Positions 8,293 to 18,931 of a DNA stretch of 64,000 nucleotides are shown piece after piece (within the stretch, counting starts at the first letter, position 1; each line of letters starts with the position of its first letter). The DNA comes from Pseudomonas entomophila L48 (GTDB lineage Bacteria > Pseudomonadota > Gammaproteobacteria > Pseudomonadales > Pseudomonadaceae): contig NC_008027.1 in assembly GCF_000026105.1 (NCBI RefSeq), positions 4,298,501 through 4,362,500 of the forward strand, given 5' to 3'. The translations under genes and the position numbers were made by a program. Under the pieces are notes generated by a model that did not search any database, was not told the origin of the DNA, and saw only the letters and a program-made list of their open reading frames with translations.

Positions 8293-9141
8293 ATGCTCAA
8301 GCGCCTGCTCATCGCCGTTGCTGTCGCCATCGCCCTGGCGGCCTGCAACCGCATCGACGTGGCCTACCGCAACCTCGACCACCTGGTACCCTGGTCGCTG
8401 GGCGACTACCTGGACATGAACCGCGAGCAGAAGCGTTTGCTCGACGAACGGCTCAAGGAGCAACTGGCCTGGCACTGCCGCACGCAGTTGCCCGGCTACC
8501 TCGACTGGCTCGACCAGGTGCGCTCGATGGTCGCCAACGACGCGGTGACCGATGGCGCCTTGCAACAGCGTGCCCGGGAGGCGCGCCAGGCCATCGGCCG
8601 GGTCGCCGTGGCCATCACCCCCTCGGCCACCGAACTGCTGCGCGGCATGAACGACGAGCAGGTGGCCGAGATGCGCCGGGCGTTTCGTGCCGACATCGCC
8701 AAGCGTCAGAAAGCCTACGCCGATACGCCGCTGGTCAAGCAGATCGAGCAGCGCGCCACGCGCATGCAGAAGCGCCTGGAGCCCTGGCTGGGCGAGCTCA
8801 GCACCGAGCAGCATCAGCGGGTGATGCGCTGGTCCCAGGCCCTGGGCGACCAGAACCGCCAGTGGATCGCCAACCGCGCCCACTGGCAGCAACAGCTGGT
8901 GCTGGCGCTGAACCAGCGTGGCGACGCCAGTTTCGAGCCGCGCCTGGCGCAGTTGCTGCAGCGCAAGGAGAGCCTGTGGACGCCGGAGTACCGCCAGGCG
9001 TTCCAGACCAGCGAGCAGGAGGCGCGCAGCCTGCTGGTGGACCTGATGAAACAGAGCAGCCCGGCGCAGCGTCAGTACCTGCAGCAGCAGTTGGGCAAGG
9101 TACGGGCGGATTTCAGTGAAATGAAGTGCCTGAAGCGTTGA
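8293..9141 (+). CDS. DUF6279-type lipoprotein
   Basis: 282 residues with a lipoprotein signal (lipobox LAAC, Cys at about 17). The remainder is helical and charged, rich in Gln, Arg and Glu, with WSLGDYLDMNREQKRLLDER just after the anchor. This matches a conserved proteobacterial lipoprotein family (DUF6279) of unknown function. Predicted location is the periplasmic face of a membrane. The ribosome site AGGGATC lies before the ATG. Confidence 0.82.
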   Translation: MLKRLLIAVAVAIALAACNRIDVAYRNLDHLVPWSLGDYLDMNREQKRLLDERLKEQLAWHCRTQLPGYLDWLDQVRSMVANDAVTDGALQQRAREARQAIGRVAVAITPSATELLRGMNDEQVAEMRRAFRADIAKRQKAYADTPLVKQIEQRATRMQKRLEPWLGELSTEQHQRVMRWSQALGDQNRQWIANRAHWQQQLVLALNQRGDASFEPRLAQLLQRKESLWTPEYRQAFQTSEQEARSLLVDLMKQSSPAQRQYLQQQLGKVRADFSEMKCLKR

Positions 9142-9151
9142 GTAAGGCCTC

Positions 9152-9237
9152 TGTAGGAGCGGCTTTAGCCGCGATCACCCGCGAAGCGGGTGCCAGGCAC
9201 CGCGTTGTCTGCATCGCGGCTGAAGCCGCTCCTACAG
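9152..9237. repeat. 85-base composite palindromic element, copy 1
   Basis: Outer arms TGTAGGAGCGGCTTTAGCCG and the matching AAGCCGCTCCTACA enclose an inner stem CACCCGC/GCGGGTG. Near-identical units occur at 38445, 49549 and (reversed) 56709. Confidence 0.85.
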
Positions 9238-9261
9238 GGGATCCACGCCGGCGAACCGCTA

Positions 9262-10977
9262 TCAACGCGACTTACGCCGGTAAGGAAACACATCGATCAC
9301 TTTCCCGGCACGAATGGCCTCCTGCAGCCCCTTCCAGTAATCAGCGTCATACAACTCCCCATGCAACCGGCTGAACAACCGCCGCTGGCCGATATCGGCG
9401 AACAGGAACGGCGGGAACTCCTCGGGAAATACATCGTGCGGCCCGATCGAATACCACGGCTCCCCGGACATCTCGTCCTCGGGGTAGCGCGGCGGCGGGA
9501 TATGCCGGAAGTTGACCTCCGTAAGAAAGCTGATCTCGTCGTAGTCGTAGAACACCACCCGGCCATGGCGGGTGACACCGAAGTTCTTCAGCAGCATGTC
9601 ACCCGGGAAGATATTCGCCGCCGCCAGTTGCTTGATCGCCAACCCATAGTCCTCCAGCGCCTCCAGCACCTGACCCTCGCTGGCATGCTCCAGGTACAGG
9701 TTGAGCGGGGTCATGCGCCGTTCGGTCCAGCAGTGGCGGATCAGCACCGTGTCGCCTTCCAGGCTCACGGTGGAGGGCGCCACCTCCAGCAGTTCGGCCA
9801 GGCATTCGGGGTCGAACTTGCCCTGCGGGAAGCGAAAATCGGCGAACTCCTGGGTATCGGCCATGCGCCCGACACGGTCGACGCTTTTTACCAGGCGGTA
9901 CTTCTCGATCACCGTGGCGCGGTCGACGGTCTTCGACGGCGAGAAGCGGTCCTTGATGATCTTGAACACGGTGTTGAAGCCCGGCAGGGTGAACACGCTC
10001 ATGACCATGCCACGCACCCCCGGGGCCATCACGAAACGGTCGTCGCTGTTGGCCAGGTGGTTGATCAGGGCGCGGTAGAACTCCGACTTGCCGTGCTTGT
10101 AGAAACCGATCGAGGTGTACAGCTCGGCGATGTGCTTGCCCGGCAGGATGCGCTTGAGGAAATTGACGAACTCACCCGGCACCGGCACGTCGACCATGAA
10201 GTACGAGCGGGTGAAGGAGAAGATGATCGACACTTCGGCTTCGTCGGTGATCAGCGCGTCCGCCTCGATCCCGTGCCCTTCGCGGTGCAGCAGCGGGATC
10301 ACCAACGGCCACTGCTCGTCGGGGGTGTACAGACGGCCGACCAGGTAGGCGCCTTTGTTGCGGTAGAGCACCGGGGTGAACAGTTCGATCTTCAGCTGCG
10401 GGTCCTTGCAGACCCAGTCGGGCAGGCACTCGCGCAGTTGCTCCTCCAGGCGTGACAGGTCGGCCTCCAGGTCGCCATAGGGCACGTCGAACGCATAGTC
10501 GGCGAAGATTGCCCGCAACAGCCCCTTGAGCCTGTCCGTCAGCGCATAGGTGCGCGTTTGCGCCGCACGCTCATGGACGCGCATCGAGGGCCGGGTGGTG
10601 TGGATGAACATGCAGCCGTCGCTGATCTGGTCATGGCTGAACAGGCTGCAGAACAGCGAGTTGTACCAGGTCTCCGACAATTCATCGTCCAGGCGCGGGT
10701 CGATCAGGCGGATATAGGCGTTCTTGACCAGCGGCCACTGCTCGACATCCAGCAGCACTTGCCCTTCGAACCCTTTGCGCAGCCAGCCGTTGACCTCGGC
10801 GACCTTCTCTTCATACAGGTTGATCCGCGCCGCTGCCGCGCGCTGGATGTCCTGCCAGCGTGCCTGCTCGAAGCGCTCGCGGGCACCGAGGGTGATGCGG
10901 CGGAAATGCTCGCGGTAGTCGTCGAAACCGTCGAGGATCACGCGGGCGATCTCGGCGGCGGGCCAGGGTTGGGACAT
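9262..10977 (-). CDS. aceK: Isocitrate dehydrogenase kinase/phosphatase
   Basis: 571 residues, the normal AceK length. It phosphorylates and dephosphorylates isocitrate dehydrogenase, switching flow between the TCA cycle and the glyoxylate shunt. The N-terminal half (from [22 protein letters not shown]) is the regulatory domain. The C-terminal half is kinase-like, with an ATP-loop region ([20 protein letters not shown]), then [19 protein letters not shown] holding the DYDE metal-binding motif. It stands alone, not in an aceBAK operon, as is usual in Pseudomonas. Confidence 0.95.
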   Translation of the reverse strand: MSQPWPAAEIARVILDGFDDYREHFRRITLGARERFEQARWQDIQRAAAARINLYEEKVAEVNGWLRKGFEGQVLLDVEQWPLVKNAYIRLIDPRLDDELSETWYNSLFCSLFSHDQISDGCMFIHTTRPSMRVHERAAQTRTYALTDRLKGLLRAIFADYAFDVPYGDLEADLSRLEEQLRECLPDWVCKDPQLKIELFTPVLYRNKGAYLVGRLYTPDEQWPLVIPLLHREGHGIEADALITDEAEVSIIFSFTRSYFMVDVPVPGEFVNFLKRILPGKHIAELYTSIGFYKHGKSEFYRALINHLANSDDRFVMAPGVRGMVMSVFTLPGFNTVFKIIKDRFSPSKTVDRATVIEKYRLVKSVDRVGRMADTQEFADFRFPQGKFDPECLAELLEVAPSTVSLEGDTVLIRHCWTERRMTPLNLYLEHASEGQVLEALEDYGLAIKQLAAANIFPGDMLLKNFGVTRHGRVVFYDYDEISFLTEVNFRHIPPPRYPEDEMSGEPWYSIGPHDVFPEEFPPFLFADIGQRRLFSRLHGELYDADYWKGLQEAIRAGKVIDVFPYRRKSR

Positions 10978-11022
10978 ACGGGGCCTCCGGTGCTGGGTGC
11001 AGCGCTGAGCTTAGCCCATTCC

Positions 11023-11089
11023 ATTCACCGGCAAGCCAGCCCCCACAATCCAGTAGGAGCCGGCTTGCCGGCGAACAGCCTCCCCGTTT
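11023..11089. repeat. REP pair (inverted)
   Basis: An ACCGGCAAGCCAGC half followed by GTAGGAGCCGGCTTGCCGGC, facing each other between aceK and the EamA gene. Confidence 0.8.
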
Positions 11090-11166
11090 ACACAGCAAGA
11101 AAGCACAAGAATCCCGCCCATCCCCTGACGTACACTCGCGCCCCTGCCCTACCGCCGGAGAATACC

Positions 11167-12042
11167 GTGAGCCCTACCGCCCTAGCCCGCCTGCTGACCC
11201 TCGCCGCCGTCTGGGGGGCAAGCTTCCTGTTCATGCGCATCATCGCCCCTGAGCTCGGCACGGTGCCGACGGCGTTCTTCCGCGTGTCCATCGCCTGCCT
11301 GGGCCTGGTGGCGATTCTGGCCGCGGCACGGGTGCGCTGGGACTTCCAGGGCAAGCTGGGAGCCTGCCTGGTGCTGGGGATGATCAACTCCGGGATCCCG
11401 GCAACCTTCTATTCGGTGGCCGCACAGGTGCTGCCGGCCGGTTACTCGGCGATCTTCAACGCCACCACGCCGTTGATGGGCGTGCTGATCGGGGCCTTGT
11501 TCTTCCGCGAGGCGATGACCCTGCCCAAGCTGTGCGGGATCTTCCTCGGCCTGTTCGGCGTCGGGATCCTCAGCGGCGCCGGCCCGGTGGCGCTGGACAT
11601 GGCCCTGGTGCAGGGCGCCCTGGCATGCCTTGCGGCGACCACCTGCTATGGCTTCGCGGGCTTCCTCGCCCGGCGTTGGGTCGCCGGGCTGGACAGCCGG
11701 CTGTCGGCGCTGGGCAGCATGCTGGGGGCCACGTTGCTGCTCAGCCCGCTGTTCGCCTGGAGCGCACTGACCCAGCCACCGGCCAGCTGGGGCGGTTGGG
11801 AGGTGTGGCTGTCGTTGTTGGGCCTGGGGCTGCTGTGCACCGCGTTCGCCTACATCCTGTACTTCCGCCTGCTGGCCGAGATCGGGCCGGTCAAGGCCAG
11901 TACCGTGACCTTCCTGATTCCGGTGTTCGGGGTGCTGTGGGGGGCGTGGCTGCTGGATGAGCCGCTGTCGATGGCGCATCTGTATGGCGGGGTGTTGATT
12001 GGTGCGGCGCTCTGGCTGGTACTCAAACCTGCCAGAGCATGA
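11167..12042 (+). CDS. EamA/DMT family exporter
   Basis: 291 residues, ten membrane segments in two EamA repeats (first opening LTLAAVWGASFLFMRIIAPE, second about residue 145 with the YGFAGFLARRWVAG loop). The drug/metabolite transporter superfamily mostly exports small metabolites or amino acids; substrate unknown. The GTG start is decided by GGAG six bases before it. The frame is open far upstream but there it is antisense to aceK. Confidence 0.88.
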   Translation: MSPTALARLLTLAAVWGASFLFMRIIAPELGTVPTAFFRVSIACLGLVAILAAARVRWDFQGKLGACLVLGMINSGIPATFYSVAAQVLPAGYSAIFNATTPLMGVLIGALFFREAMTLPKLCGIFLGLFGVGILSGAGPVALDMALVQGALACLAATTCYGFAGFLARRWVAGLDSRLSALGSMLGATLLLSPLFAWSALTQPPASWGGWEVWLSLLGLGLLCTAFAYILYFRLLAEIGPVKASTVTFLIPVFGVLWGAWLLDEPLSMAHLYGGVLIGAALWLVLKPARA

Positions 12043-12050
12043 TTCGTCCT

Positions 12051-12111
12051 TGTAGGAGCCAGCCTTGCTGGCGAAGGCGGCCGCATTCGCCAGCAAGGCT
12101 GGCTCCTACAG
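12051..12111. repeat. REP pair (inverted)
   Basis: TGTAGGAGCCAGCCTTGCTG and its reverse complement lie between two convergent EamA genes. Confidence 0.85.
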
Positions 12112-12113
12112 GT

Positions 12114-12995
12114 TTACGCCTCGGCTGCGCGTAGCGCCGGCTTGCGGAACACGAACAGCAGCCCGACCACGATCAGCCCCATCCCCAGCAGGCTCAACGG
12201 CGCCAGGCGATTACCGAAGATGATGAAGTCCATCACCGCGGTCACCGCCGGCACCAGGTAGAACAAGCTGGTGACGTTGACCAGGTTGCCCTTGGCGATC
12301 AGCCGGTACAGCAGCAAGGTCGCCAGCAGCGATACCACCAGCCCCATCCACAACAAAGCGCCGATGAAGCTCATGTTCCATTCGACATGCAACGCCTGGA
12401 ACGGCGCGAACACCGCGCACAGGGCAAACCCAGCCAGATACTGCAGAGGCAAGGTCCCCATGGGGTTGTCGGTGATGCGCTTCTGCAGGATCGAGCCCAG
12501 GGTCATGCTGGCCAGCGCCAGCAGGGCGAACAGCATGCCGGCGAGCGACACCCCGCCCAGGTTGATGCCCTGGTAGACCACCATCACCAACCCGGCCAAG
12601 CCAAGCCCTAGCCCGAACAAGCGGCTGAAGGAACGCTGGCGCTCCATCAGGACCACGGTGAGGATCGGCTGCACGCCCATGACCGTGGCCATGACACCCG
12701 GGGTGACATGGGTGTTCAACGCCAGCAGGTAGAAGATCTGGTAGGCGCCGAGCAGCACGCCCCCGGTGCCCAAGGCACGCAGGATCGCGCCGCGACCGCG
12801 CGGCCAGCGCAGCCCGAGCATCGGGCTGATCAGCAGCAGGCCGCACAGTGCCAGCGCCGAGCGCAACAGCAGGAAGGCGAACGGGCTGGCCTGGGCCAGG
12901 CCAAGTTTGGAGACGATCGCCCCGCTGCTCCACAGCAGGACGAACAGGCTGGTGGTGGCCGCCGAGGCCACGGATGCTTTGGATAAGACAGACAT
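12114..12995 (-). CDS. EamA/DMT family transporter
   Basis: 293 residues, ten membrane segments, two EamA repeats (FVLLWSSGAIVSKLGLAQA; later LLALASMTLGSILQKRIT). It is a distant paralogue of the neighbouring convergent exporter rather than a recent tandem copy. The ATG chosen follows AGGTGG by six bases; an in-frame ATG eight codons upstream lacks a ribosome site. Substrate unknown. Confidence 0.88.
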   Translation of the reverse strand: MSVLSKASVASAATTSLFVLLWSSGAIVSKLGLAQASPFAFLLLRSALALCGLLLISPMLGLRWPRGRGAILRALGTGGVLLGAYQIFYLLALNTHVTPGVMATVMGVQPILTVVLMERQRSFSRLFGLGLGLAGLVMVVYQGINLGGVSLAGMLFALLALASMTLGSILQKRITDNPMGTLPLQYLAGFALCAVFAPFQALHVEWNMSFIGALLWMGLVVSLLATLLLYRLIAKGNLVNVTSLFYLVPAVTAVMDFIIFGNRLAPLSLLGMGLIVVGLLFVFRKPALRAAEA

Positions 12996-13111
12996 GTATT
13001 GCCACCTGTATACGGGCAAATGAGCCGTACGGAGGGCCTATCGCATAACGAGGGGATGGCCGACCGTGTTCAGTAGGGTGCGCGTGCGGTGGGGAGACGG
13101 CCAGCGGCCGG

Positions 13112-13276
13112 TCAGCCCAGCACCACGACTGCGCGAGTGGGCGGAGCTACGCCGCCTACGACGCCACTGACAGGTGGTGGGTAGTGACTGATCATGGCCG
13201 GCTGCTGGCTGCCACGCACGACCACGCCCGCGACAGGCGCGAGAACGTAAGCGGTGGTGGAAGGGATGGCTGGCAT
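13112..13276 (-). CDS. Possible small hypothetical protein
   Basis: 54 residues from an ATG at 13276: hydrophobic and Pro/Val/Gly-rich, with APVAGVVVRG, ISHYPPPVSGVVGG and a TRAVVVLG end. The frame runs on upstream into a REP element, which argues that only the part after this ATG could be real. The ribosome site is weak. The repeated PVxGVV pattern looks more like coding sequence than chance, but I know no family. Confidence 0.35.
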   Translation of the reverse strand: MPAIPSTTAYVLAPVAGVVVRGSQQPAMISHYPPPVSGVVGGVAPPTRAVVVLG

Positions 13277-13353
13277 GAACAGGTCTTCTGGGAAGTGAGT
13301 CGTTCGGAATATAGCGGTGAATCGAGGCTTGGGCAATACGCCTTGTCGGCCTT

Positions 13354-13417
13354 GTTCGCCGGCAAGCCGGCTCCTACAGGGGTAGCGCATTTCTGTAGGA
13401 GCCGGCTTGCCGGCGAA
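13354..13417. repeat. REP pair (inverted)
   Basis: GTTCGCCGGCAAGCCGGCTC and GTAGGAGCCGGCTTGCCGGC face each other just downstream of the lpxO-like gene. Confidence 0.85.
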
Positions 13418-13420
13418 ATG

Positions 13421-14356
13421 TCAGAACAACCAGCGGTACAGCGCGTAGGCGACGACGACCGCCAGCACCGGCCGCAGCACGCGGTAGGCCTTGGGGTTGG
13501 CGCGCTTGAACTGCTTGACGCGGGTGCTGATGACATTGCTGAAGCGCTTGCTCCAGGCGTAGGCCTGGTTGATCCCGCCGACGCGTTCGTCATCGGTGTT
13601 CTGCGGCGCGGTGGCGCGGCCGAGGAAGGCGCTGACCTTGCGGTTGATGCGGGTCATCAGCGGGCTGTTGAGCGGGCGCTCGACGTCGCAGAACAGGATC
13701 ACGCGGGTGACTTCGGTCTCGTTCTTGACCCAGTGCACGAACGTTTCGTCGAACATCACGTCCTCGCCGTCACGCCAGGCGTATGGCTGGCCGTCGACGT
13801 AGATGCGGCAGTTGTCCGAGTTGGGGGTGGACAGGCCCAGGTGATAGCGCAGGGAGCCGGCGAACGGGTCGCGGTGCGGGTTCAGGTGGCTGCCACCGGG
13901 CAACAGCGCGAACATCGCGCCTTTGACATTCGGGATGCCGCTGACCAGTTCGACGGTCTTCGGGCAGAGCGCCTCGGCCGACGGCAGCGGCTTGTCGTAC
14001 CACTTCAGGTAGAAACGCTTCCAGCCCTTCTTGAAGAAGGAGCCGAAACCGGCGTCGTTGTCTTTTTCCGCGGCGCGGATGTAACCCTCGTCGAACAGGC
14101 GCATGGCCTCCTCGCGGATCACCTCCCAGTTGTCCTTGAGCACGTCCAGCTCCGGGAAGCGCTGGCGGTCCAGGTACGGTTTGGAGGGCACGCCGGAGAA
14201 CAGGTACATCAGGCTGTTGTAGGGGGCGAACAGCGCCGAATGGTTGACGAACTGGCGCAGCACCGGCAGGCGCGCCTTGCCGCGCAGGTGCACGAACAGC
14301 ACACTGCCGAAGAACACCAGCAGGACACCTGCCTTGGCGACGAAGGAAAAGGTCAT
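13421..14356 (-). CDS. lpxO: LpxO-like lipid A hydroxylase (Asp/Asn beta-hydroxylase family)
   Basis: 311 residues: an N-terminal membrane anchor (FVAKAGVLLVFFGSVLFVHL), then an aspartyl/asparaginyl beta-hydroxylase cupin. Fe(II) and 2-oxoglutarate ligands are visible in HLNPHRDPF (His and Asp region) and FDETFVHWVKN (distal His), with RVILFCDVERP supplying the co-substrate Arg. LpxO enzymes 2-hydroxylate secondary acyl chains of lipid A at the inner membrane. A C-terminal hydrophobic segment (VLAVVVAYALYRWLF) suggests a second anchor. AAGGAG precedes the ATG. Confidence 0.85.
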   Translation of the reverse strand: MTFSFVAKAGVLLVFFGSVLFVHLRGKARLPVLRQFVNHSALFAPYNSLMYLFSGVPSKPYLDRQRFPELDVLKDNWEVIREEAMRLFDEGYIRAAEKDNDAGFGSFFKKGWKRFYLKWYDKPLPSAEALCPKTVELVSGIPNVKGAMFALLPGGSHLNPHRDPFAGSLRYHLGLSTPNSDNCRIYVDGQPYAWRDGEDVMFDETFVHWVKNETEVTRVILFCDVERPLNSPLMTRINRKVSAFLGRATAPQNTDDERVGGINQAYAWSKRFSNVISTRVKQFKRANPKAYRVLRPVLAVVVAYALYRWLF

Positions 14357-14538
14357 GCAACACTCCTTGGAGGGGAAATCTGGCCATCCCCGGATAGCCG
14401 GACATCATAAACCCATCCTGCCCGGGTAAAAACAACCGGGGCAGGATCGCAGTGTTAAGGATTGTGCAATAAAGGTCTGGATCCGGTATTGCGCCGGATC
14501 ATCGGTGAAGTGGAAATCCTGGGGACGCTGCGCGTCCC

Positions 14539-14604
14539 TTTCGCGACACGAGGCCGCTCCCACAGGAGTGCACGATCTGTTGTGGGAGCGGCCTTGTGTC
14601 GCGA
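14539..14604. repeat. REP-type inverted repeat
   Basis: CGCGACACGAGGCCGCTCCC and GGGAGCGGCCTTGTGTCGCG face each other; same family as the unit at 3699. Confidence 0.85.
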
Positions 14605-14629
14605 TGGGCTGCAACGCAGCCCCTCAAGG

Positions 14630-15604
<975 letters not shown>

Positions 15605-15800
15605 GGCAGGGGTCCCTTGAATGCATGGACGGGCGGATTGACCTTCAAGGGTAAGCCTGCCTTGCCAGGGCGTAAAGCCCGTTCCAGGGCGCGGGGTGAC
15701 GGACCATTCAGGGACTGAATACCCGGTCTGCGTTTGCAGCCGCCAAGTGCGGGGTTATAGTCGCTGACAAATCACCAACATGTGTTGCCCGCCCCGCCCC

Positions 15801-15846
15801 TTCCGCCGACAAGCCAGTTCCCGTAGGAGCCGGCTTGCCGGCGAAA
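15801..15846. repeat. REP pair, one half degenerate
   Basis: A decayed half (TTCCGCCGACAAGCCAGTTC) faces an intact GTAGGAGCCGGCTTGCCGGC, just ahead of the MoxR gene. Confidence 0.75.
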
Positions 15847-15879
15847 GGGCCCGCGCGGCCCCCCGCAGAGGATCGGTTC

Positions 15880-16725
15880 ATGAAGTTCGAAGGCACCCGC
15901 GACTACGTCGCCACAGACGACCTGAAGCTGGCGGTCAACGCGGCCATCACCCTGGAGCGCCCACTGCTGGTCAAGGGCGAGCCCGGCACCGGCAAGACCA
16001 TGCTTGCCGAGCAACTGGCCGCCTCCTTCGGCGCCCGCCTGATCACCTGGCACATCAAGTCGACCACCAAGGCCCACCAAGGCCTGTACGAGTACGACGC
16101 GGTCAGCCGCCTGCGCGACTCGCAGCTGGGCGTGGACAAGGTCCACGACGTGCGCAACTACCTGAAGAAGGGCAAGCTGTGGGAGGCCTTCGAGGCCGAC
16201 GAGCGGGTGATCCTGCTGATCGACGAGATCGACAAGGCCGACATCGAGTTCCCCAACGACCTGTTGCAGGAACTCGACAAGATGGAGTTCTACGTCTACG
16301 AGATCGACGAGACGATCAAGGCCAAGCAGCGCCCGATCATCATCATCACCTCCAACAACGAGAAAGAGCTGCCCGACGCCTTCCTGCGCCGCTGCTTCTT
16401 CCACTACATCGCCTTCCCCGACCGCGCCACGCTGCAGCAGATCGTCGACGTGCACTACCCGAACATCAGCCAGTCGCTGGTCAGCGAGGCGCTGGACGTG
16501 TTCTTCGACGTGCGCAAGGTCCCGGGCCTGAAGAAAAAACCGTCCACCTCCGAGCTGGTCGACTGGCTCAAGCTGCTGATGGCCGACAACATCGGCGAAG
16601 CGGTGCTGCGCGAACGCGACCCGACCAAGGCCATCCCGCCGCTGGCCGGGGCCCTGGTCAAGAACGAGCAGGACGTGCAGCTGCTCGAGCGCCTGGCCTT
16701 CATGAGCCGGCGCGGCAACCGCTGA
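15880..16725 (+). CDS. MoxR-family AAA+ ATPase
   Basis: 281 residues. Walker A is GEPGTGKT (about residues 35-42), Walker B is VILLIDEIDKAD, sensor 1 lies in IIIITSNNEKELPDAF, and LRRCFFHYIAFP is the arginine-finger region. MoxR ATPases act as chaperone-like partners of vWA proteins in assembly or metal insertion of enzyme complexes. The ATG at 15880 is preferred over one in the upstream REP. The partner vWA gene follows after 13 bases, with an AGGAG ribosome site. Confidence 0.92.
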   Translation: MKFEGTRDYVATDDLKLAVNAAITLERPLLVKGEPGTGKTMLAEQLAASFGARLITWHIKSTTKAHQGLYEYDAVSRLRDSQLGVDKVHDVRNYLKKGKLWEAFEADERVILLIDEIDKADIEFPNDLLQELDKMEFYVYEIDETIKAKQRPIIIITSNNEKELPDAFLRRCFFHYIAFPDRATLQQIVDVHYPNISQSLVSEALDVFFDVRKVPGLKKKPSTSELVDWLKLLMADNIGEAVLRERDPTKAIPPLAGALVKNEQDVQLLERLAFMSRRGNR

Positions 16726-16738
16726 CAGGAGCCGGGCC

Positions 16739-17917
16739 ATGCTGCTCAACCTGTTCAATGAAATGCGCGCGGCCAAGGTGCCAGTATCGGTACGCGAGCT
16801 GCTCGACCTGCACCATGCCTTGCAGAAGGGCGTGGTGTTCGCCGACATGGACGCGTTCTATTACCTCGCCCGGGCCATCCTGGTGAAGGACGAGCGCCAT
16901 TTCGACAAGTTCGACCGGGCATTCGCCGCCTACTTCAAGGGCCTGGAGAACCTCGACCGGCATATCGAGGCCTTGATCCCCGATGAGTGGCTGCGCAAGG
17001 AGTTCGAACGCTCGCTGACCGATGAGGAGCGTGCGCAGATCCAGTCCCTCGGTGGCCTGGACAAGCTGATCGAAGAATTCAAGAAGCGCCTCGAGGAGCA
17101 GAAGGAACGCCATGCCGGCGGTAACAAGTGGATCGGCACCGGTGGCACCAGCCCGTTCGGCTCGGGGGGCTTCAACCCCGAGGGCATCCGCGTCGGCGAG
17201 GCCGGCAAGCGCCAGGGCAAGGCCGTGAAGGTGTGGGACCAGCGCGAATACAAGAACCTCGACGACCAGGTCGAGCTGGGCACGCGCAACATCAAGCTGG
17301 CGCTGCGCCGCCTGCGCAAGTTCGCCCGCGAAGGCGCCGCCGAAGAACTCGACATCGACGGCACCATCGACCACACCGCCCGTGACGCCGGGCTGCTGAA
17401 CATCCAGATGCGCCCCGAGCGGCGCAACACGGTGAAGCTGCTGTTGCTGTTCGACATCGGCGGCTCGATGGATGCCCACGTCAAGGTGTGCGAGGAGCTG
17501 TTTTCGGCCTGCAAGACCGAGTTCAAGCACCTGGAGTACTACTACTTCCATAACTTCATCTACGAGTCGGTGTGGAAGAACAACATGCGCCGTACCTCCG
17601 AGCGCTTCGCCACCTTCGACCTGCTGCACAAGTACGGCGACGACTACAAGGTGGTGTTCGTCGGCGACGCGGCCATGGCGCCCTACGAGATCACCCAGCC
17701 GGGTGGCAGCGTCGAGCACTGGAACGAAGAAGCCGGGTACGTGTGGATGCAGCGCTTCATGGAGAAGTTCAGGAAGATCATCTGGATCAACCCTTATCCG
17801 AAGCAGGCCTGGGACTACACCGCCTCGACCCACCTGGTGCGGGACCTGATCGAGGACAGGATGTTTCCGCTGACCTTGCAGGGGTTGGAAGACGGGATGC
17901 GTTACCTGTCCAAGTGA
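16739..17917 (+). CDS. vWA-domain protein, CoxE-like, partner of the MoxR ATPase
   Basis: 392 residues. The N-terminal ~200 residues are helical and charged, with a Gly-rich linker (GTGGTSPFGSGGFNPEGI). The C-terminal half is a von Willebrand A domain (VKLLLLFDIGGSMDAHV). The MIDAS motif reads DIGGS instead of DxSxS, so metal binding may differ, although Gly at that position is common in this subfamily. The MoxR-vWA pair is a conserved two-gene operon; its client protein is unknown here because no obvious third gene follows. Confidence 0.9.
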   Translation: MLLNLFNEMRAAKVPVSVRELLDLHHALQKGVVFADMDAFYYLARAILVKDERHFDKFDRAFAAYFKGLENLDRHIEALIPDEWLRKEFERSLTDEERAQIQSLGGLDKLIEEFKKRLEEQKERHAGGNKWIGTGGTSPFGSGGFNPEGIRVGEAGKRQGKAVKVWDQREYKNLDDQVELGTRNIKLALRRLRKFAREGAAEELDIDGTIDHTARDAGLLNIQMRPERRNTVKLLLLFDIGGSMDAHVKVCEELFSACKTEFKHLEYYYFHNFIYESVWKNNMRRTSERFATFDLLHKYGDDYKVVFVGDAAMAPYEITQPGGSVEHWNEEAGYVWMQRFMEKFRKIIWINPYPKQAWDYTASTHLVRDLIEDRMFPLTLQGLEDGMRYLSK

Positions 17918-17930
17918 TAGTGCCAGTACC

Positions 17931-18000
17931 GGCCTCTTCGCCGGCAAGCCGGCTCCTACAGGTTCGCCGCCAATCCTGTAGGAGCAGGCTTGCCGGCGAA
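17931..18000. repeat. REP pair (inverted)
   Basis: CTTCGCCGGCAAGCCGGCTC faces GTAGGAGCAGGCTTGCCGGC, between convergent genes. Confidence 0.85.
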
Positions 18001-18013
18001 GCGGCCGGCAGCC

Positions 18014-18931
18014 TCACCGCCAACGTTGCAGATAGCCCTGCTGCTCCCGCCACGCCTCATCCTGCACCACCGCCCTGAACCGCACCGCCGCCCCCGGCAT
18101 GCACTGCGCCAGCCGCGCCAATGCCAACGGCGTCAACGCCCCCAGCCGTGGATAACCGCCAATGGTCTGCCGGTCATTGAGCAGCACGATCGGCTGCCCG
18201 TCAGGCGGCACCTGCACCGCCCCCAGCGGGATCCCCTCGGAAATCATCGGCGCGCCCTGGTACACCAGCTGTGGCCCGAGCAGGCGAATGCCCATGCGGT
18301 CGCCCCGGCTGTCCAGCGTCCAGTCACTGTTGAACGCCTCGAACAGGCTGGTGCCGCTGAAATCGCCGATCTGCGCGCCCATCACCAAGTCCAGCAGTGG
18401 CTTGTCGGCATACACCGGGCGCAGCGCTTCAGGCACTTCCCGTAGCACTGGCAAAGCTGCGCCGAAGGCCAGCACCTGTTCCTTGGCCAATGCCCTGCCC
18501 TGCCCATCGAGACCACCCAGTGCTTCGCGCACCACCGTTGCACAACTGCCCAGCACTGCCTCGCCCTGGAACCCGCCCGGCGCCGCCAGGTAGGCGCGCA
18601 CGCCGTGCCGTGGCTGGCGCAGGCTCAGGCATTGGCCCTTGCTCAGGCGGAAACTGCGCCACGGCGCCAGCGGCTGGTCATCGATGCGGGCGTCCAGGTC
18701 GGCACCAGCCAACGCCAGCATGCAATCCTGCTCGGCCACTATCCTGAAACCACCCAAGGCAACCTCGACCACTGCATTGTCCAGGGCGTTGCCCAGCAGC
18801 CAGTTGGCCCAACGCATCGCCACCCAGTCCAGCGCGCCGCCTTGGGTCACACCCAGATGCCGCACACCAAAACGCCCGGCATCCTGCAACAGGCACAGCG
18901 CGGTGCTGGCCTCGATCCTCAACTGGCTCAT
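18014..18931 (-). CDS. pxpC: 5-oxoprolinase subunit C
   Basis: 305 residues of the biotin-dependent carboxyltransferase-like family (KipA/PxpC). It opens with IEASTALCLLQDAGRFGVRHLGV, followed by GALDWVAMRWANWLLGN, and has a central YRVMPQSDRMG-type region seen here as SRGDRMGIRLLG. With PxpA and PxpB it forms ATP-dependent 5-oxoprolinase, converting 5-oxo-L-proline to glutamate. Its start overlaps the pxpB stop by four bases, so the two are translationally coupled. Confidence 0.92.
   Translation of the reverse strand: MSQLRIEASTALCLLQDAGRFGVRHLGVTQGGALDWVAMRWANWLLGNALDNAVVEVALGGFRIVAEQDCMLALAGADLDARIDDQPLAPWRSFRLSKGQCLSLRQPRHGVRAYLAAPGGFQGEAVLGSCATVVREALGGLDGQGRALAKEQVLAFGAALPVLREVPEALRPVYADKPLLDLVMGAQIGDFSGTSLFEAFNSDWTLDSRGDRMGIRLLGPQLVYQGAPMISEGIPLGAVQVPPDGQPIVLLNDRQTIGGYPRLGALTPLALARLAQCMPGAAVRFRAVVQDEAWREQQGYLQRWR

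Noticed and set aside
10558..11166. Extension of the EamA gene upstream
   Set aside because: The added frame is antisense to aceK and crosses a REP pair; the GTG at 11167 has a proper ribosome site.
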